Shown: positions 63,235 through 64,000 of the stretch, one piece after another | Layout of the letters: every line of letters begins with the position of its first letter | How positions within the stretch are numbered: position 1 is the first letter of the stretch | The notes under the pieces: model-generated | Database searches by the model: none | What the model saw: only the letters and a program-made list of their open reading frames with translations | Told to the model about the DNA's origin: nothing | Source of the DNA: Devosia soli | GTDB taxonomy: Bacteria; Pseudomonadota; Alphaproteobacteria; Rhizobiales; Devosiaceae | Direction: 5' to 3' | Assembly (NCBI RefSeq): GCF_000970455.1 | Contig: NZ_LAJG01000024.1 | Coordinates: 124,001-188,000 of the forward strand | DNA length: 64,000 nt | Made by a program: the position numbers and the translations under genes

Positions 63235-64000
63235 TTTTTCGGCATCGCATCCTTGCCACTCTGGGGACGCTGTCTGCGCTGCTGGCTATCGTAACGCCAG
63301 AGGTGGTGCTGGCGGACGGCGCGGCTGCTCCGGCTGGGCGCCTCCTCCTGTTGCCCATCATTGGCCTTGTTCTCGCTGGCGGAATCGGGCTTTTGACCCG
63401 CTGGACGCTGTGGCAGCCGCTGGTCAGCCTGGTGCTGCTCTTTGGTTCGGCGCTCATGCTGCCCGGCGCGGTGGCTGGCTTTGCCGGGGCTATTGGCGGG
63501 CCGGCTTACTGGCAGAGCCTTATCGCATTCTGGCTGCTGACCTGGAATTTTGCCGAGCGGCTTTCGGCGGCCATTCGCGATGGGCGATTGCCCGAGACGG
63601 GTACAGGCGTCATCATTCCCATTACCTTCGGGCTGACGCTGCTGATCCTCTGGGAAGCGATTACACGCGGCGCCAATGTGCCACCCGTGTTGCTTCCCGC
63701 CCCGTCGGCGATCGGGACACAATTGGCCAATTCGGCGCCGATCCTCTGGGCCGATTTCGTCCAGACTTTTATCAAGTCGGTCATTCCCGGCTACGTCATC
63801 GGCTGCCTTGCCGGGCTGGTCGTTGCCATAGCCGTTGATCGCTCGCCCTTCCTGAAAGCCGGGCTCCTGCCGATCGGCAATTTCATGTCGGCGCTGCCGA
63901 TCATCGGCATCGCGCCCATCATGGTCATGTGGTTCGGCTTTGATTGGCAGAGCAAAGCCGCCGTCGTCGTCGCGATGACGTTTTTCCCCATGCTGGTCAA
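63231..64000 (+). CDS. Second ABC transporter permease with N-terminal membrane extension (partial)
   Basis: 256 codons are visible; the end is beyond the window. The start ATG shares ATGA with the first permease stop. The first 110 or so residues form about four extra membrane segments (RILATLGTLSALLAIV, LLLLPIIGLVLAGGIGLLTR, LVSLVLLFGSALMLPGAVAG, LIAFWLLTWNFAERLSAAIR), and only then does the usual BPD permease domain begin (GVIIPITFGLTLLILWEAIT, KSVIPGYVIGCLAGLVVAIA, and MSALPIIGIAPIMVMWFGFD). The extension is longer than in SsuC-type permeases. A binding protein is expected downstream. Confidence 0.85.
   Translation, partial: MIFRHRILATLGTLSALLAIVTPEVVLADGAAAPAGRLLLLPIIGLVLAGGIGLLTRWTLWQPLVSLVLLFGSALMLPGAVAGFAGAIGGPAYWQSLIAFWLLTWNFAERLSAAIRDGRLPETGTGVIIPITFGLTLLILWEAITRGANVPPVLLPAPSAIGTQLANSAPILWADFVQTFIKSVIPGYVIGCLAGLVVAIAVDRSPFLKAGLLPIGNFMSALPIIGIAPIMVMWFGFDWQSKAAVVVAMTFFPMLV

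Overview
The window is a 64 kb piece of a GC-rich alphaproteobacterial chromosome. The gene content (chemotaxis operon with a STAS protein, hemP-hmuSTUV-hemin receptor locus, periplasmic glucan opgG-opgH-opgC locus, LacI-controlled sugar ABC transporters, Tex, many sugar and pyrimidine catabolic genes) and the dispersed C-rich/G-rich palindromes suggest a Hyphomicrobiales (Rhizobiales) member, most like the Devosia group. That placement is inference from recall of gene content, not from a phylogeny.

Layout. 1-4238: minus-strand chemotaxis operon STAS-cheY-cheA-cheW-MCP, with 4 bp overlaps at three of its four junctions. 4886-7361: divergent LacI regulator and Gfo/Idh/MocA oxidoreductase. 7514-13905: hemin uptake (hmuVUTS and the 51-residue hemP on minus, TonB-dependent receptor on plus). 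14063-20417: YtfQ/YtfR/YtfT/YjfF-type sugar ABC importer, a FadR-type regulator and a galactose/arabinose 1-dehydrogenase. 20507-22227: a frameshifted glyoxalase and a glycerate 2-kinase. 22349-24739: DUF1045-phnM-phnN. 24798-28783: small hypotheticals, a Gly/Asn-repeat secreted protein, and a molybdopterin oxidoreductase with an FAD reductase partner. 28866-35286: Tex, a YbbA/YbbP-like ABC system and a secreted protein. 35359-44068: LacI-linked ABC importer with a GH38 alpha-mannosidase. 44065-48795: opgC-opgH-opgG. 48989-54573: succinate-semialdehyde dehydrogenase, tRNA-Ser(GGA), msrA, a degenerate HtrA-like protein, DUF4260 and a GST. 54684-64000: a RutR-type regulator followed by reductive pyrimidine degradation genes (aminotransferase, methylmalonate-semialdehyde dehydrogenase, N-carbamoyl-amidohydrolase, dihydropyrimidinase) and an ABC importer cut off by the window edge.

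How the genes work together. Most operons pair an importer with the enzymes and a local regulator: hemin capture (receptor, HmuT, HmuUV) with HmuS; a galactose/arabinose-type importer with the matching sugar 1-dehydrogenase; an oligosaccharide importer with a cytoplasmic GH38 mannosidase; a probable pyrimidine importer with dihydropyrimidine hydrolysis and beta-alanine disposal.

No clearly undescribed system was found. The strongest unusual signals are: an in-frame amber codon that separates a recognisable OpgH N-terminus from the rest of opgH; a near-consensus RutR operator in front of the pyrimidine cluster; an HtrA-like protein that has lost all three catalytic residues; a single-base frameshift in a CG run of a glyoxalase; a secreted protein with a long Asn-Asn-Gly tract; and a dispersed palindrome family, one cluster of which sits inside an ABC transporter operon.
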